Shown piece by piece: positions 26,086 to 33,755 of a DNA stretch of 50,344 nt (within the stretch, counting starts at the first letter, position 1; each line of letters opens with the position of its first letter). The notes under the pieces are model-generated. The model did no database searches and was not told the DNA's origin. It saw only the letters and a program-made list of their open reading frames with translations. The stretch spans positions 1-50,344 of the forward strand of contig JAHJJU010000020.1 of assembly GCA_018822805.1 (NCBI GenBank), given 5' to 3'. Both the position numbers and the translations under genes were made by a program. The DNA comes from a bacterium. Lineage in GTDB: Bacteria > Campylobacterota > Campylobacteria > Campylobacterales > Sulfurovaceae.

Positions 26086-27170
26086 GAGTATTAATTACTT
26101 GTCCTAGAGCACCTGTGACCGTAGAATGGATACGTCTGTTTTCTAACGCAGGGCATGAAGTGTTGTTGGTGGACTCTTTGAATTTTCCCATTGCCAAGTA
26201 CTATAAAAATACCAAATATATTAAAGTCTCTCCTCCACGTTTGGCGTTTGAGCAGTACAAAAAAAAGATGATGGAACTTATAAATCACGTGGATTGGGTC
26301 ATTCCCAACTGTGAAGACCTTTTTTATTTGAGTCGTGTGCGTGACAGTATGCAGACCGATACTTTTTTCTTTATGCCACAGAGTGACTTGCTTTTTGAGT
26401 TGCATCATAAGTTTAATTTTTTTAAACGCTTAAATGAGCATGTTCAAGCACCTAAAACAAAACTGTTGACCTCTAAAGAACACATAGTGCTAGAGGAAAA
26501 GAGCATTTTAAAACCCGTCTATTCAAGGTTCGGACGCAGTGTTATTCGGGAGATTACGCAAAAAAATATAGAAAAGATAGAAATTTCAGAAAGTTATCCA
26601 TGGGTGCAACAAGAACGCATCGTGGGTGAGGCTGTCTGTAACTATGCCCTTATTTTAAATGGAGAGCTTTTGGCTCATGTGGCATACCGACCCATGTATT
26701 TGCTCAATGGGGCTGCTGCAACCTATTTTGAACCCTATGTGGATGAACGGTTAGAAAAATTCATAACAAAGTTTGCCAAAGATACGAACTATACAGGACA
26801 AGTCGCATTTGACTTTATAGATGATGGAAAAGCCTTGTATGTGTTAGAGTGTAACCCACGGGCTACGAGTGGACTACACTTGTTAAGTGCAGGATTGAGC
26901 TTTGAAAGAAATACGTTTACATACACAAAAGAGGCAGGTAGTTCAGCTTATAGAGTAGGAACAACACTCTATTCACTCTTTGGGGTAAAAGCACTGTTGA
27001 ATGGAGAGTTTAAACGTTTACATCAAGACCATCAACGAGCAAAAGATGTTTTGGAAGGTGTACCAATGTATGGACAAGCCTTGTCTATGTTTGGGATGCT
27101 TCAACGGGCGGTGATGTATAGAAAAGAGATAACGAGTGCAAGTACTTTTGATATTGAGTTTGATGGATGA
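26082..27170 (+). CDS. ATP-grasp enzyme (carboxylate-amine ligase type)
   Basis: This 362-residue ATP-grasp protein has an N-terminal pre-grasp domain starting VLITCPRAPVTVEWIRLFSNAGHEV, an ATP-binding lysine motif ILKPVYSRFG (142-151), QERIVGEAVCNY (177-188) and the metal-binding VAFDFIDDGKALYVLECNPR (241-260, with E256 and N258). These enzymes join a carboxylate to an amine or thiol through an acyl-phosphate. The subgroup resembles carbamoyl-phosphate-synthase-like single proteins in natural-product loci. In this operon it would make an amide or ester bond after the adenylating enzyme or independently. Start and stop overlap neighbours by 4 bases. Substrates are unknown. Confidence 0.88.
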   Translation: MRVLITCPRAPVTVEWIRLFSNAGHEVLLVDSLNFPIAKYYKNTKYIKVSPPRLAFEQYKKKMMELINHVDWVIPNCEDLFYLSRVRDSMQTDTFFFMPQSDLLFELHHKFNFFKRLNEHVQAPKTKLLTSKEHIVLEEKSILKPVYSRFGRSVIREITQKNIEKIEISESYPWVQQERIVGEAVCNYALILNGELLAHVAYRPMYLLNGAAATYFEPYVDERLEKFITKFAKDTNYTGQVAFDFIDDGKALYVLECNPRATSGLHLLSAGLSFERNTFTYTKEAGSSAYRVGTTLYSLFGVKALLNGEFKRLHQDHQRAKDVLEGVPMYGQALSMFGMLQRAVMYRKEITSASTFDIEFDG

Positions 27171-28246
27171 GTTATTCAAAAGCAATCTATGAAATTTTTA
27201 ACAATACTATTCCTTCAACTTTAATAAAAAAACTAAATACAAAGTTCGATTACTATAAAATAAACAACGAATTCATAATAACAACCATCACAAATGAGGT
27301 AAAGCAAAACGTTTATGTTGCTTCACCTTATGCACTACTCATTGATTACAGCGAAGATGAATTAGTAAAAATAGAATCAAAATTTCAAAGAGCTTTTTCA
27401 CGTCTACTCATTAAAACCTTTGCCTCTTTTTTACGATATACAGAGATAGATAAGGCTCAAACTTTAAATAACTATATGCTTTCTACGAATTTTTTTTCTG
27501 AAAAATGGGAGAGTTTAGATATTGTAAAGTTAGAAAAAAAAGCCATAAAACGTTACCCTGAACATACTTTGATAATTCGTTCGGTAAATAAGGTTCAAAA
27601 TCCAAAACTTTTTGAACATCTTGGTCAAAATGGATGGATGGCTATTGTTTCTCGGCAGGTTTACCTATTTGATGACAAAGAGAAATGGCGAAAGAGCCGC
27701 AATACGATGAGTGATAAAAAGCTTTTAAACGAGGCACGTTTTGAGTTTTGTAAAGTTTTAGATGATGTGAAAGCATTTGAACGTGCTGAAGCGTTGTATG
27801 GTTTTTTGTATTTAGAGAAGTATTCTGAGCATAACATTCGGTTTACAGCAAAGTATTTACAGTTGCTTGTAGAAGAGAAACTGTTAGATTTATACTTCTT
27901 AAGAGATAATGAAAAGATGAACTATGTGGGTGTTGTAGGCATGACCGAAGAAGCAAAGGTTATCACCGTTCCTATTGTGGGGTATGATATGGATTATGAA
28001 CAAAAAGAGGCACTCTATAGACGTTTGATGATTTTTGCAACTTCTTATGCGATGCATCGTGATTGTCTACTGAATCTCAGTTCGGGAGCACCTCAATTTA
28101 AAACGCTAAGAGGGGCAAGGGCAGAGTTGGAGTATATGTTTGTTAAGGTTAAACATCTTGGTTTTAGACAGCGTATTGGGTGGTATTTTATTGCCTTTTT
28201 ATCTAAATATTTTTATGCACCCCTATTAAAAAGGTTGAAGTTGTGA
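27167..28246 (+). CDS. Putative GNAT/FemAB-like acyltransferase
   Basis: The 359-residue protein has no strong motif, but the second half (HTLIIRSVN, NGWMAIVSRQVYLFDD, then YFLRDNEKMNYVGVVGM, and the final LNLSSGAPQFKTLRGARAELEYMFVK) shows a GNAT/FemAB-type pattern: strand, acyl-CoA loop, and a terminal 'SGAxxFKxLRGA..EY' segment that I associate with acyltransferases in biosynthetic clusters. The N-terminal 100 residues are unassigned. The start ATG overlaps the ATP-grasp stop and the stop overlaps the Rieske GTG. The role is likely an acyl or aminoacyl transfer in the same pathway; this is a moderate-confidence inference. Confidence 0.55.
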   Translation: MSYSKAIYEIFNNTIPSTLIKKLNTKFDYYKINNEFIITTITNEVKQNVYVASPYALLIDYSEDELVKIESKFQRAFSRLLIKTFASFLRYTEIDKAQTLNNYMLSTNFFSEKWESLDIVKLEKKAIKRYPEHTLIIRSVNKVQNPKLFEHLGQNGWMAIVSRQVYLFDDKEKWRKSRNTMSDKKLLNEARFEFCKVLDDVKAFERAEALYGFLYLEKYSEHNIRFTAKYLQLLVEEKLLDLYFLRDNEKMNYVGVVGMTEEAKVITVPIVGYDMDYEQKEALYRRLMIFATSYAMHRDCLLNLSSGAPQFKTLRGARAELEYMFVKVKHLGFRQRIGWYFIAFLSKYFYAPLLKRLKL

Positions 28247-29220
28247 ATATAGAAAAATTAAAAACGTATTGGTATCCCGTACTTGCATCAAAAGCATTGA
28301 AAAGTAAACCTTTGGGCAAAACACTTTTGGGTGTTGCATTGGTATTCTTTAGAAATAATGATGAGGTTATATGTTTTAAAGACCAATGCCCACACCGTGG
28401 AGTAGCGTTGTCCAATGGTTCTTTGGTGAACAATCAACTTCAATGTCATTATCATGGTTGGTCTTTTGATAAAGAGGGACGCTTAACACATGTTCATGGA
28501 TGCACAAAAAAATGTGAAGAGAAGATAGAATTAGAAGCGTTTTCAGTGGTAGAAGAGGGCAATTTAATTTGGGTACGATTAAGCGGAGATAGGGCGTTTG
28601 AATGGTTATTTCCCTTAGAAAAAAACTTTGTAAATAGTCGACATATCAAACAGATAGAGGGTGATTTCCTACACAGTATTGAAAATTTTTTAGACCCCAC
28701 ACATACGTCATTTATACATAAAGGTTTACTCCGTTCAAAGAGCAGGCAGGGTATGAACATAAGTCAAAAGAGTTCTGAAGAGGGATTTGTCACCCATTAT
28801 GCGTTACGTGACAAACAAAATGGTCTGATTAACAAGTTTTTTGACAAAGGAATTAACAAAAATAGAGCAATGTTCAGACTGCCTGGTTTTGCTAAAATAG
28901 AGTACTTAAAAGATGAAGCGTTGCTTTTTTGTGTGGTAATATTTTTTGTTCCTTTGAAAAAAGGAGAGATTCAAATGGTGGTAGATGTCGCGTTACCTCA
29001 ATCTATGGTTCCAAAATGGTTGGTTTTTACGTTGTTACAACCTTTTTTAGAGTTGGCACTCTACCAAGATAAAAAAATATTAAAAGAGCAGTACGAAAAG
29101 ACGAAAGATAAAGAGTTTGAGTATGTGATATTGGAAAGTGATTTGGTAATTGACCATTTACTCCATCTACTCTCTGATAAAAGAAAGGGAGTGGATAAGC
29201 AACTTTATATGGAGTTGTGA
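28243..29220 (+). CDS. Rieske [2Fe-2S] non-heme oxygenase
   Basis: The 325-residue protein has a Rieske centre in the N-terminal third (C49-P-H51 and C68-HY-H71, the CxH...CxxH pair in QCPHRG and CHYHGW) and a mononuclear iron site in NFLDPTHTSFIH (D151, H154, H159). It therefore resembles terminal oxygenases of the pheophorbide-a-oxygenase/vanillate-demethylase type, which hydroxylate, demethylate or desaturate a substrate. The GTG start overlaps the preceding stop (GTGA). No reductase partner is visible in the window. It would act as the oxygen-dependent tailoring step, implying an at least microaerobic lifestyle. Confidence 0.92.
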   Translation: MNIEKLKTYWYPVLASKALKSKPLGKTLLGVALVFFRNNDEVICFKDQCPHRGVALSNGSLVNNQLQCHYHGWSFDKEGRLTHVHGCTKKCEEKIELEAFSVVEEGNLIWVRLSGDRAFEWLFPLEKNFVNSRHIKQIEGDFLHSIENFLDPTHTSFIHKGLLRSKSRQGMNISQKSSEEGFVTHYALRDKQNGLINKFFDKGINKNRAMFRLPGFAKIEYLKDEALLFCVVIFFVPLKKGEIQMVVDVALPQSMVPKWLVFTLLQPFLELALYQDKKILKEQYEKTKDKEFEYVILESDLVIDHLLHLLSDKRKGVDKQLYMEL

Positions 29221-29244
29221 GTTTTGATATGGTAACCTACTCAA

Positions 29245-30039
29245 TTAAAATCGGTCTATCAGACTCATCACTATCTCAACACCGATTAAAACAATAATAA
29301 TCCACTCTAAAAAAGAGGAGTATTTGTGGTGTTGTTCATTGACCAACATATTTAAAAGTTCTTGTACGACTTCTACTTTTTTATTTAAAACTTCTACTCG
29401 GGCTTTAATGTCAAGATAACGTGTCATGCTTTCGTAGTAGAGTTCATATTCTGGATATTCCCAAATAAATTCAGGGGTATCGAGTAAATCGTAATGAAGA
29501 TTTATTTTACTTTTTGCCAAAAAGAGTTCGCCTATTTTTTTAGAAATATCTTGTTTTTTAAGGTCAATCTTCCCTTTTATAGAGAGTTGCAGAGGGATTT
29601 TTGAGTTCTCTTCAATGCTGTTTTGAACCTGTTTCTCGAACTGCTCTAATTTAACATTTTGAGCCAATGCATGAGAGATGGCAATTTTTGCCAAGATACT
29701 ACTGTTGTCTAATGACAATGTATCAAATTTTATTTTGAAATTATTTTGTTCTTCGTACTCCAACTCTTCTATAAAATACTCTTTAAAACTTTCTATTTGA
29801 TGATTTTTTACAAAGTCTAAAAAGAATTTAATATCTTCATAGCCAATATTCCAGCAAACAATGGCACCAAATTTAAACAAAACAATATTTTTATCATCAT
29901 CTATATTAATGACAATGGCATCTTTATGCAAAGAAGCTTTATAGCGTTGTTCCACTATTTGGTAGATATTGTTGACAAACTTTTCACAGGTTAGATAGGT
30001 TATTAGTTTTTTGGTTTCCATAAATTTATTCGTTTCCAT
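29245..30039 (-). CDS. RMD1/YagE family protein (DUF155)
   Basis: The 264-residue protein shows the RMD1/DUF155 pattern: DDDKNIVLFKFGAIVCWNI, a regularly charged helical middle, TPEFIWEYPEYELYYESMTRYLDIKARVEVLNKKVEVVQELLNML (about 190-235, coiled-coil forming) and a C-terminal membrane helix LEWIIIVLIGVEIVMSLI. Eukaryotic members act in mitochondrial translation or morphology; bacterial function is unknown. It is the only minus-strand gene inside the enzyme-exporter block and lies between the Rieske gene and the VapBC pair, so it is probably part of an insertion. A later ATG (30021) is also possible as start. Confidence 0.88.
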   Translation of the reverse strand: METNKFMETKKLITYLTCEKFVNNIYQIVEQRYKASLHKDAIVINIDDDKNIVLFKFGAIVCWNIGYEDIKFFLDFVKNHQIESFKEYFIEELEYEEQNNFKIKFDTLSLDNSSILAKIAISHALAQNVKLEQFEKQVQNSIEENSKIPLQLSIKGKIDLKKQDISKKIGELFLAKSKINLHYDLLDTPEFIWEYPEYELYYESMTRYLDIKARVEVLNKKVEVVQELLNMLVNEQHHKYSSFLEWIIIVLIGVEIVMSLIDRF

Positions 30040-30113
30040 GGTAGTCCATATTATTTTAAGTAGGGTTTATTATAGCAGAATTTAACAATAATCAAAATAT
30101 AAACTTTTTCGGT

Positions 30114-30119
30114 TATAAT
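30114..30119 (+). promoter_or_regulatory. -10 box of the VapBC-type operon
   Basis: TATAAT lies 34 bases before the antitoxin ATG, with AGAGG (30141-30145) as ribosome site. It gives the pair a promoter of its own, divergent from the RMD1 gene. Confidence 0.6.
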
Positions 30120-30153
30120 CAAACATAATAATTAAAATTTAGAGGTTCGTGAA

Positions 30154-30378
30154 ATGACAATTACATTAAATATACACAATGAACAATTATTTGATAAAAT
30201 ATTGTGGCTTTTAAATCGTTTTAAAAATGATGGATTAGAGATTATTACCAGTAAAAAAGAGCAAGATAAATCTACTCCTACTTTGACTCAAAATGGTTTA
30301 GATTTGTCTAGCTTTTCAGGTATGTGGAAAGAGCGAGAGATAAGTCAAGAATCCATTCGAGAGAAAGCTTGGAAATGA
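30154..30378 (+). CDS. VapB-like antitoxin
   Basis: The 74-residue protein (MTITLNIHNEQLFDKILWLLNRFKNDG ...) is followed with a 4-base overlap (ATGA) by a PIN-domain toxin. The tail FSGMWKEREISQESIREKAW is typical of VapB-type antitoxins, in which a WxxR/K segment occupies the PIN active site. The N-terminal DNA-binding fold is not identifiable by eye. It has its own promoter. Confidence 0.8.
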   Translation: MTITLNIHNEQLFDKILWLLNRFKNDGLEIITSKKEQDKSTPTLTQNGLDLSSFSGMWKEREISQESIREKAWK

Positions 30379-30746
30379 TAGTTTTAGATACGAATGTACT
30401 GATAGAAATTTTAAAAGGTAATACGTCAACCATTAAGATGGTTCAGTCTTTTAATGAAGAGCTTGTTATCTCTTCTATCTCTGTGATGGAGCTTTACTAT
30501 GGTGCTATCAATAAGGCTGAGATTAAAAAACTTGAAAAGTTTGTATCTCTTTTTAAGATAAAAGATTTAGATGAATCCATCTCTATCAAATCTACACATC
30601 TTGTAAAAACTTATGCAAAAAGTCACAATTTAGATATTCCAGACAGTTTAATTGCTTCAACTGCCTTGGTTTTGAAGTGTAGAATCTTTACGTATAATCT
30701 TAAGGATTTTAAGTATATTGATGGAGTGGAGTTGGTTGAGGTTTAA
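30375..30746 (+). CDS. VapC-type PIN-domain ribonuclease toxin
   Basis: The 123-residue PIN-domain protein has the acidic active-site residues in their expected places: D5 in MIVLDTNVLIE, E41 in SISVMELYYG, and D in DIPDSLIASTAL, with a final acidic residue in YNLKDF. VapC toxins cleave tRNA or rRNA. The ATG at 30375 lies at the antitoxin stop (ATGA), so a longer upstream reading is rejected. Fifty-eight bases separate it from the second permease. Confidence 0.92.
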   Translation: MIVLDTNVLIEILKGNTSTIKMVQSFNEELVISSISVMELYYGAINKAEIKKLEKFVSLFKIKDLDESISIKSTHLVKTYAKSHNLDIPDSLIASTALVLKCRIFTYNLKDFKYIDGVELVEV

Positions 30747-30804
30747 GCTGTCTCTGTTCATTAGAAAAATTTATATAAATACAATTAATCCAAGGCAACC
30801 CATC

Positions 30805-32016
30805 ATGCTAAAAACCATCCTAAAACTCGCCTACAAAAACTCCTTTTTAAGACTTTCAAGAACCATTCTAGTTATACTCATGATTGCTGTTAGTATGAGC
30901 ATGATGTTGAGTCTACAAGGGCTTTATGATGGAATGACACTGAACATGATAGAGAGCATCAAACGCAGTGACAGTGGGGATATGAGTTTGTATGCCAAAG
31001 GGTATCGGCTTGACCCTGATATAAAAAACAGTATTGCCAATGTGCCTACCATTAGAAAAGAGATAGAAGCATTAGATGGGGTAGAAGCGGTGACCTTGCG
31101 ACTCAGTGCTGATGGGTTAAGTTCTACGGCTAGGAAGTCCTCTTTTTCTACCATGTATGGGATTGATTTGGCGGATGAAGAGAAGTTTGGTGCATTTAGT
31201 GGTTTTTTGAAAAAGGGTGAAATCAGTTTCGAGAAACGGGGAGCGATTTTAGGAATAGAGTTGGCTAAGACGCTTAAAGTTCAAATTGGTTCTAAAGTTA
31301 TCTTCTCTACACAAGACAGTCAAGGGGAAATTAATGCTATGGCACTGCGTGTTAGAGGCATTGTTCAAACTGCCAATATGGCATTGGATAATCGTGCGAT
31401 ATATGTTGAAAAATCACAACTCTATACCTTTTTAAATGTGCCAAAAACCCATGCCATACAGATTGCCGTGCGAGGGGAAAATGCTCAACTTTACCAAACC
31501 ATCAAAAAGCGTTACCCCAACCTTGATGTACTGAATTTTTTAGAACTCAATCCTATGATGCAACAGATGGAAGATATAATGGTGATTTTTAACGGAGTCA
31601 CCTTTATTATTGTGATGCTGGTGGTTTTTATGGGCATATTGGGTGTGATGTATGTCTCTATTTTAGATAGAATTCGAGAGTTTGGAATCATGCTAAGTAT
31701 TGGAATGCACTACCGTTACATACGAATGCAGATACTACTTGAAGCCCTGTTGGTTGGGGTGATTGGGTATCTGTCGGGGGCGTTGCTTGGAGTATTGATA
31801 CTCCTCTATTTAAAAAATAATGGTATTGATTTGAGTGCATTTGCAGATGGATTGGAGAGTTTCGGAATGAATACGACCATTTATGGGCATATCAAACTCT
31901 CTTATTTTACCACCACGTTGGTGGCAATTGTGACCGCTTCACTTTTAAGCGTATGGTTGCCACTTAGACGCATTAAAAAACTGAATCCTATTGAGGTTAT
32001 CAAGGCGAATAAGTAG
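30805..32016 (+). CDS. FtsX/MacB-type ABC transporter permease (second)
   Basis: This 403-residue permease shares the architecture of the first one: N-terminal helix (ILVILMIAVSMSMMLSLQG), periplasmic MacB-PCD-like domain, and three C-terminal helices in an FtsX domain (VTFIIVMLVVFMGILGVMYV, then IREFGIMLSIGMHYRYIRMQILLEALLVG, final LNPIEVIKANK). The ATG at 30805 is preferred, with AAGGCAA 6-8 bases upstream; a reading from 30718 would overlap VapC. Together with the permease at 14407 it would form a heterodimer energised by the ATPase at 33087. RMD1 and VapBC genes precede it and a PIN pair follows. Confidence 0.92.
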   Translation: MLKTILKLAYKNSFLRLSRTILVILMIAVSMSMMLSLQGLYDGMTLNMIESIKRSDSGDMSLYAKGYRLDPDIKNSIANVPTIRKEIEALDGVEAVTLRLSADGLSSTARKSSFSTMYGIDLADEEKFGAFSGFLKKGEISFEKRGAILGIELAKTLKVQIGSKVIFSTQDSQGEINAMALRVRGIVQTANMALDNRAIYVEKSQLYTFLNVPKTHAIQIAVRGENAQLYQTIKKRYPNLDVLNFLELNPMMQQMEDIMVIFNGVTFIIVMLVVFMGILGVMYVSILDRIREFGIMLSIGMHYRYIRMQILLEALLVGVIGYLSGALLGVLILLYLKNNGIDLSAFADGLESFGMNTTIYGHIKLSYFTTTLVAIVTASLLSVWLPLRRIKKLNPIEVIKANK

Positions 32017-32072
32017 AAGATTCAGAAACGTAAGCCATAATAAAGTACAAATAAATTATACAAAGGATTAAT

Positions 32073-32351
32073 ATGATTTCTTTAGTAGAACAGACAAAGT
32101 CACAACGAAAAACGTTTACTTTACCTGCTTATATTGTTAAAGAGTTAGAAGCTTATGCTGTTGAATTTGGAAAAAAGCAGTCGCAAATTATTGCTTTGGC
32201 ATTGGAAGATTTTTTAAATAAAAAGAAAACCAACAACAAAGTAAACAAACGATTAGAGGCTTTGGATGCGTTGATAGGTATTGCTCCTAAGGGGAGTTTG
32301 AAAGATTTAGACATGGATTCAGTTAAAGTTCAAAAGGCTCTTGATGCATAA
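32073..32351 (+). CDS. Ribbon-helix-helix antitoxin of a PIN toxin
   Basis: The 92-residue protein contains a ribbon-helix-helix-like N-terminal region (KTFTLPAYIVKELEAYAVEFGKKQSQIIALALEDFLNKK, about 13-51) expected to bind DNA as a dimer, and a C-terminal tail (SLKDLDMDSVKVQKALDA) that would bind the toxin. It overlaps the PIN gene by 8 bases. CAAAGGA about 8 bases upstream supports the ATG. Confidence 0.85.
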   Translation: MISLVEQTKSQRKTFTLPAYIVKELEAYAVEFGKKQSQIIALALEDFLNKKKTNNKVNKRLEALDALIGIAPKGSLKDLDMDSVKVQKALDA

Positions 32352-32787
32352 ACGTGTCTATTTTGATACCAATGTGATTGTTGACCTTTTTGATGAAAAA
32401 CGTCCGTTTCATGCTTATTCTGTAGATGTTTTTAAAACCATATTTGAAAATGAAGAGATAGATGTTTTTATCAATACGGATACTTTGACCAATCTTTTTT
32501 ATATTTTACGCTCTCATATTAAACTGAGTCTTGATGATGCCATAGAGAAGTTAGAGTTTATAAAAAATATTTTTATGGTTGTTGGTACTCAACTAAATGA
32601 GATAAATCATACTATTGAGTTGTGTAAAAAGCATATTTTCAAAGATTATGAAGATGGTATGCAGTATATGTGTGCGTTAAAAGAGGATTGTACGCTGATA
32701 ATTACCAACAATCCTAAAGGTTTTAAAAATGCTTCTATTGAGGTTGTTACAAGTAAAGAGCTTAGTGAGTTGTGGTTGAGAATTTAA
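32344..32787 (+). CDS. PIN-domain toxin
   Basis: The 147-residue protein has a PIN domain with active-site acids in VYFDTNVIVDLFDEKRP (D8, D15), NTDTLTNLFY and KDYEDGMQYMCALKEDC. It belongs to the longer PIN family distinct from the VapC at 30375. ATG at 32344 is used rather than a TTG three bases earlier. The stop codon is 4 bases from the left terminal repeat of the MITE-like element. The pair interrupts permease and ATPase genes that should be adjacent. Confidence 0.9.
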   Translation: MHKRVYFDTNVIVDLFDEKRPFHAYSVDVFKTIFENEEIDVFINTDTLTNLFYILRSHIKLSLDDAIEKLEFIKNIFMVVGTQLNEINHTIELCKKHIFKDYEDGMQYMCALKEDCTLIITNNPKGFKNASIEVVTSKELSELWLRI

Positions 32788-32790
32788 TAA

Positions 32791-33064
32791 TAAGTACCTA
32801 ACCATAATAAATGACATATTTTAACGATAAGAAAAAGGTGCAGGTACAAGGCAGATTTTTGAAGTCCTAGCCTTAGCTAAGTCAAGAAAATCTAACGCAG
32901 TAGATGTGCTTTTTTCTTATCGCCCGTAGGGTGAAATGATTTTGCCTCATCTTTGCAACCAACTGTCCTCGAATTAGCTAAGGCTAGTCCTTCGTACAGT
33001 TGGTCACAAATCTAAGGCAAACTCATTTCATTAAAATATGTCATTTATTATGGTTAGGTACTTA
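32791..33064. mobile_element. 274-bp MITE-like element with 34-bp perfect terminal inverted repeats
   Basis: The first 34 bases (32791-32824, TAAGTACCTAACCATAATAA...) are the exact reverse complement of 33031-33064. Inside are two hairpin modules. One is CGATAAGAAAAA / TTTTTTCTTATCG at its base; the other is bounded by GAAATGATTTTGCCT and AGGCAAACTCATTTC. Both share a central palindromic TAGCCTTAGCTA-type core. A 99-bp portion (32966-33064) recurs inverted at 13105-13203. No ORF or transposase is present, so it would be non-autonomous. It occupies the whole interval between the PIN toxin and the ATPase. Confidence 0.88.
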
Positions 33065-33086
33065 TAACCATAAAAAAGGCAAACCA

Positions 33087-33755
33087 ATGATACAACTAAA
33101 AAACATACAAAAATACTTTTTTAAAGATGACCCAAGAGAGATTCACGCACTACAAGACATAAACCTAACCCTCGAAGATGGAGAGTTCTCACTTATGAGT
33201 GGACCCTCAGGGTGTGGAAAGACAACGCTATTGAATGTTATCGGGGCATTAGATACGGTGGACAGTGGGAGTATCTATTTTGATGGTGAGGACATTACCA
33301 AACTTAGTGAAGATGAGCGAACCACGCTGCGACTAGAAAAGATGGGGTTTGTGTTTCAGGCGTATAATTTGGTACCTGTGCTGACCGTTGAAGAGAACAT
33401 AGGGTTTATTATGCGACTTCGAGGGTTTGATAAAAACAGCATTGCTAAACGGGTTCGTGAGGTGGCCGGGATATTGGAGATAGAAAATAAGCTCAGTTTT
33501 TTACCCAATAAACTCAGTGGTGGTCAACAACAACGCGTAGCCGTGGCACGAGCCGTGGCTTCAAAACCTAAGATTATCTTGGCTGATGAACCGACGGCAA
33601 ATTTGGATTCTAAGAATTCTTATAAGCTTATTACTATGATGCGAGAACTTAATGAAAAAGAGGGGATGACGGTTGTTTTTGCTTCTCATGACAGTTTGGT
33701 AGAGGAGAGTGTACGACGGATTATAAGGTTGAATGATGGAAAATTGGTTGATTAA
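33087..33755 (+). CDS. ABC transporter ATP-binding protein (LolD/MacB-type)
   Basis: The 222-residue ATPase carries all ABC motifs: Walker A GPSGCGKTT (39-47), Q loop VFQAYNL, signature LSGGQQQRVAV (143-153), Walker B IILADEP (163-169) and the H loop in VFASHD. Its size and IGALDTVDSGSIYFDG segment place it with the LolD/MacB/FtsE type that powers FtsX-fold permeases. The ATG at 33087 follows AAAAAAGGC. It is the probable motor for the permeases at 14407 and 30805. The MITE-like element ends 22 bases upstream, so any upstream promoter would pass through it. It overlaps the outer-membrane gene by 23 bases. Confidence 0.95.
   Translation: MIQLKNIQKYFFKDDPREIHALQDINLTLEDGEFSLMSGPSGCGKTTLLNVIGALDTVDSGSIYFDGEDITKLSEDERTTLRLEKMGFVFQAYNLVPVLTVEENIGFIMRLRGFDKNSIAKRVREVAGILEIENKLSFLPNKLSGGQQQRVAVARAVASKPKIILADEPTANLDSKNSYKLITMMRELNEKEGMTVVFASHDSLVEESVRRIIRLNDGKLVD

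Noticed and set aside
30718-30804. Longer N-terminus of the second permease from 30718
   Set aside because: It lies over the VapC end, and the first membrane helix starts just after the ATG at 30805, which has a ribosome site.
32791-33064. Integron attC site (ends ACCTAAC ... GTTAGGT fit the RYYYAAC/GTTRRRY consensus)
   Set aside because: The 274-bp length exceeds attC (about 57-141 bp), the terminal repeats are perfect over 34 bp rather than imperfect, there is no integrase, and the copies do not follow single-gene cassettes in a row.
33000-33086. Longer ABC ATPase start at 33000
   Set aside because: The extra 29 codons come from the MITE-like element; ATG 33087 has AAAAAAGGC and fits the ABC family start.
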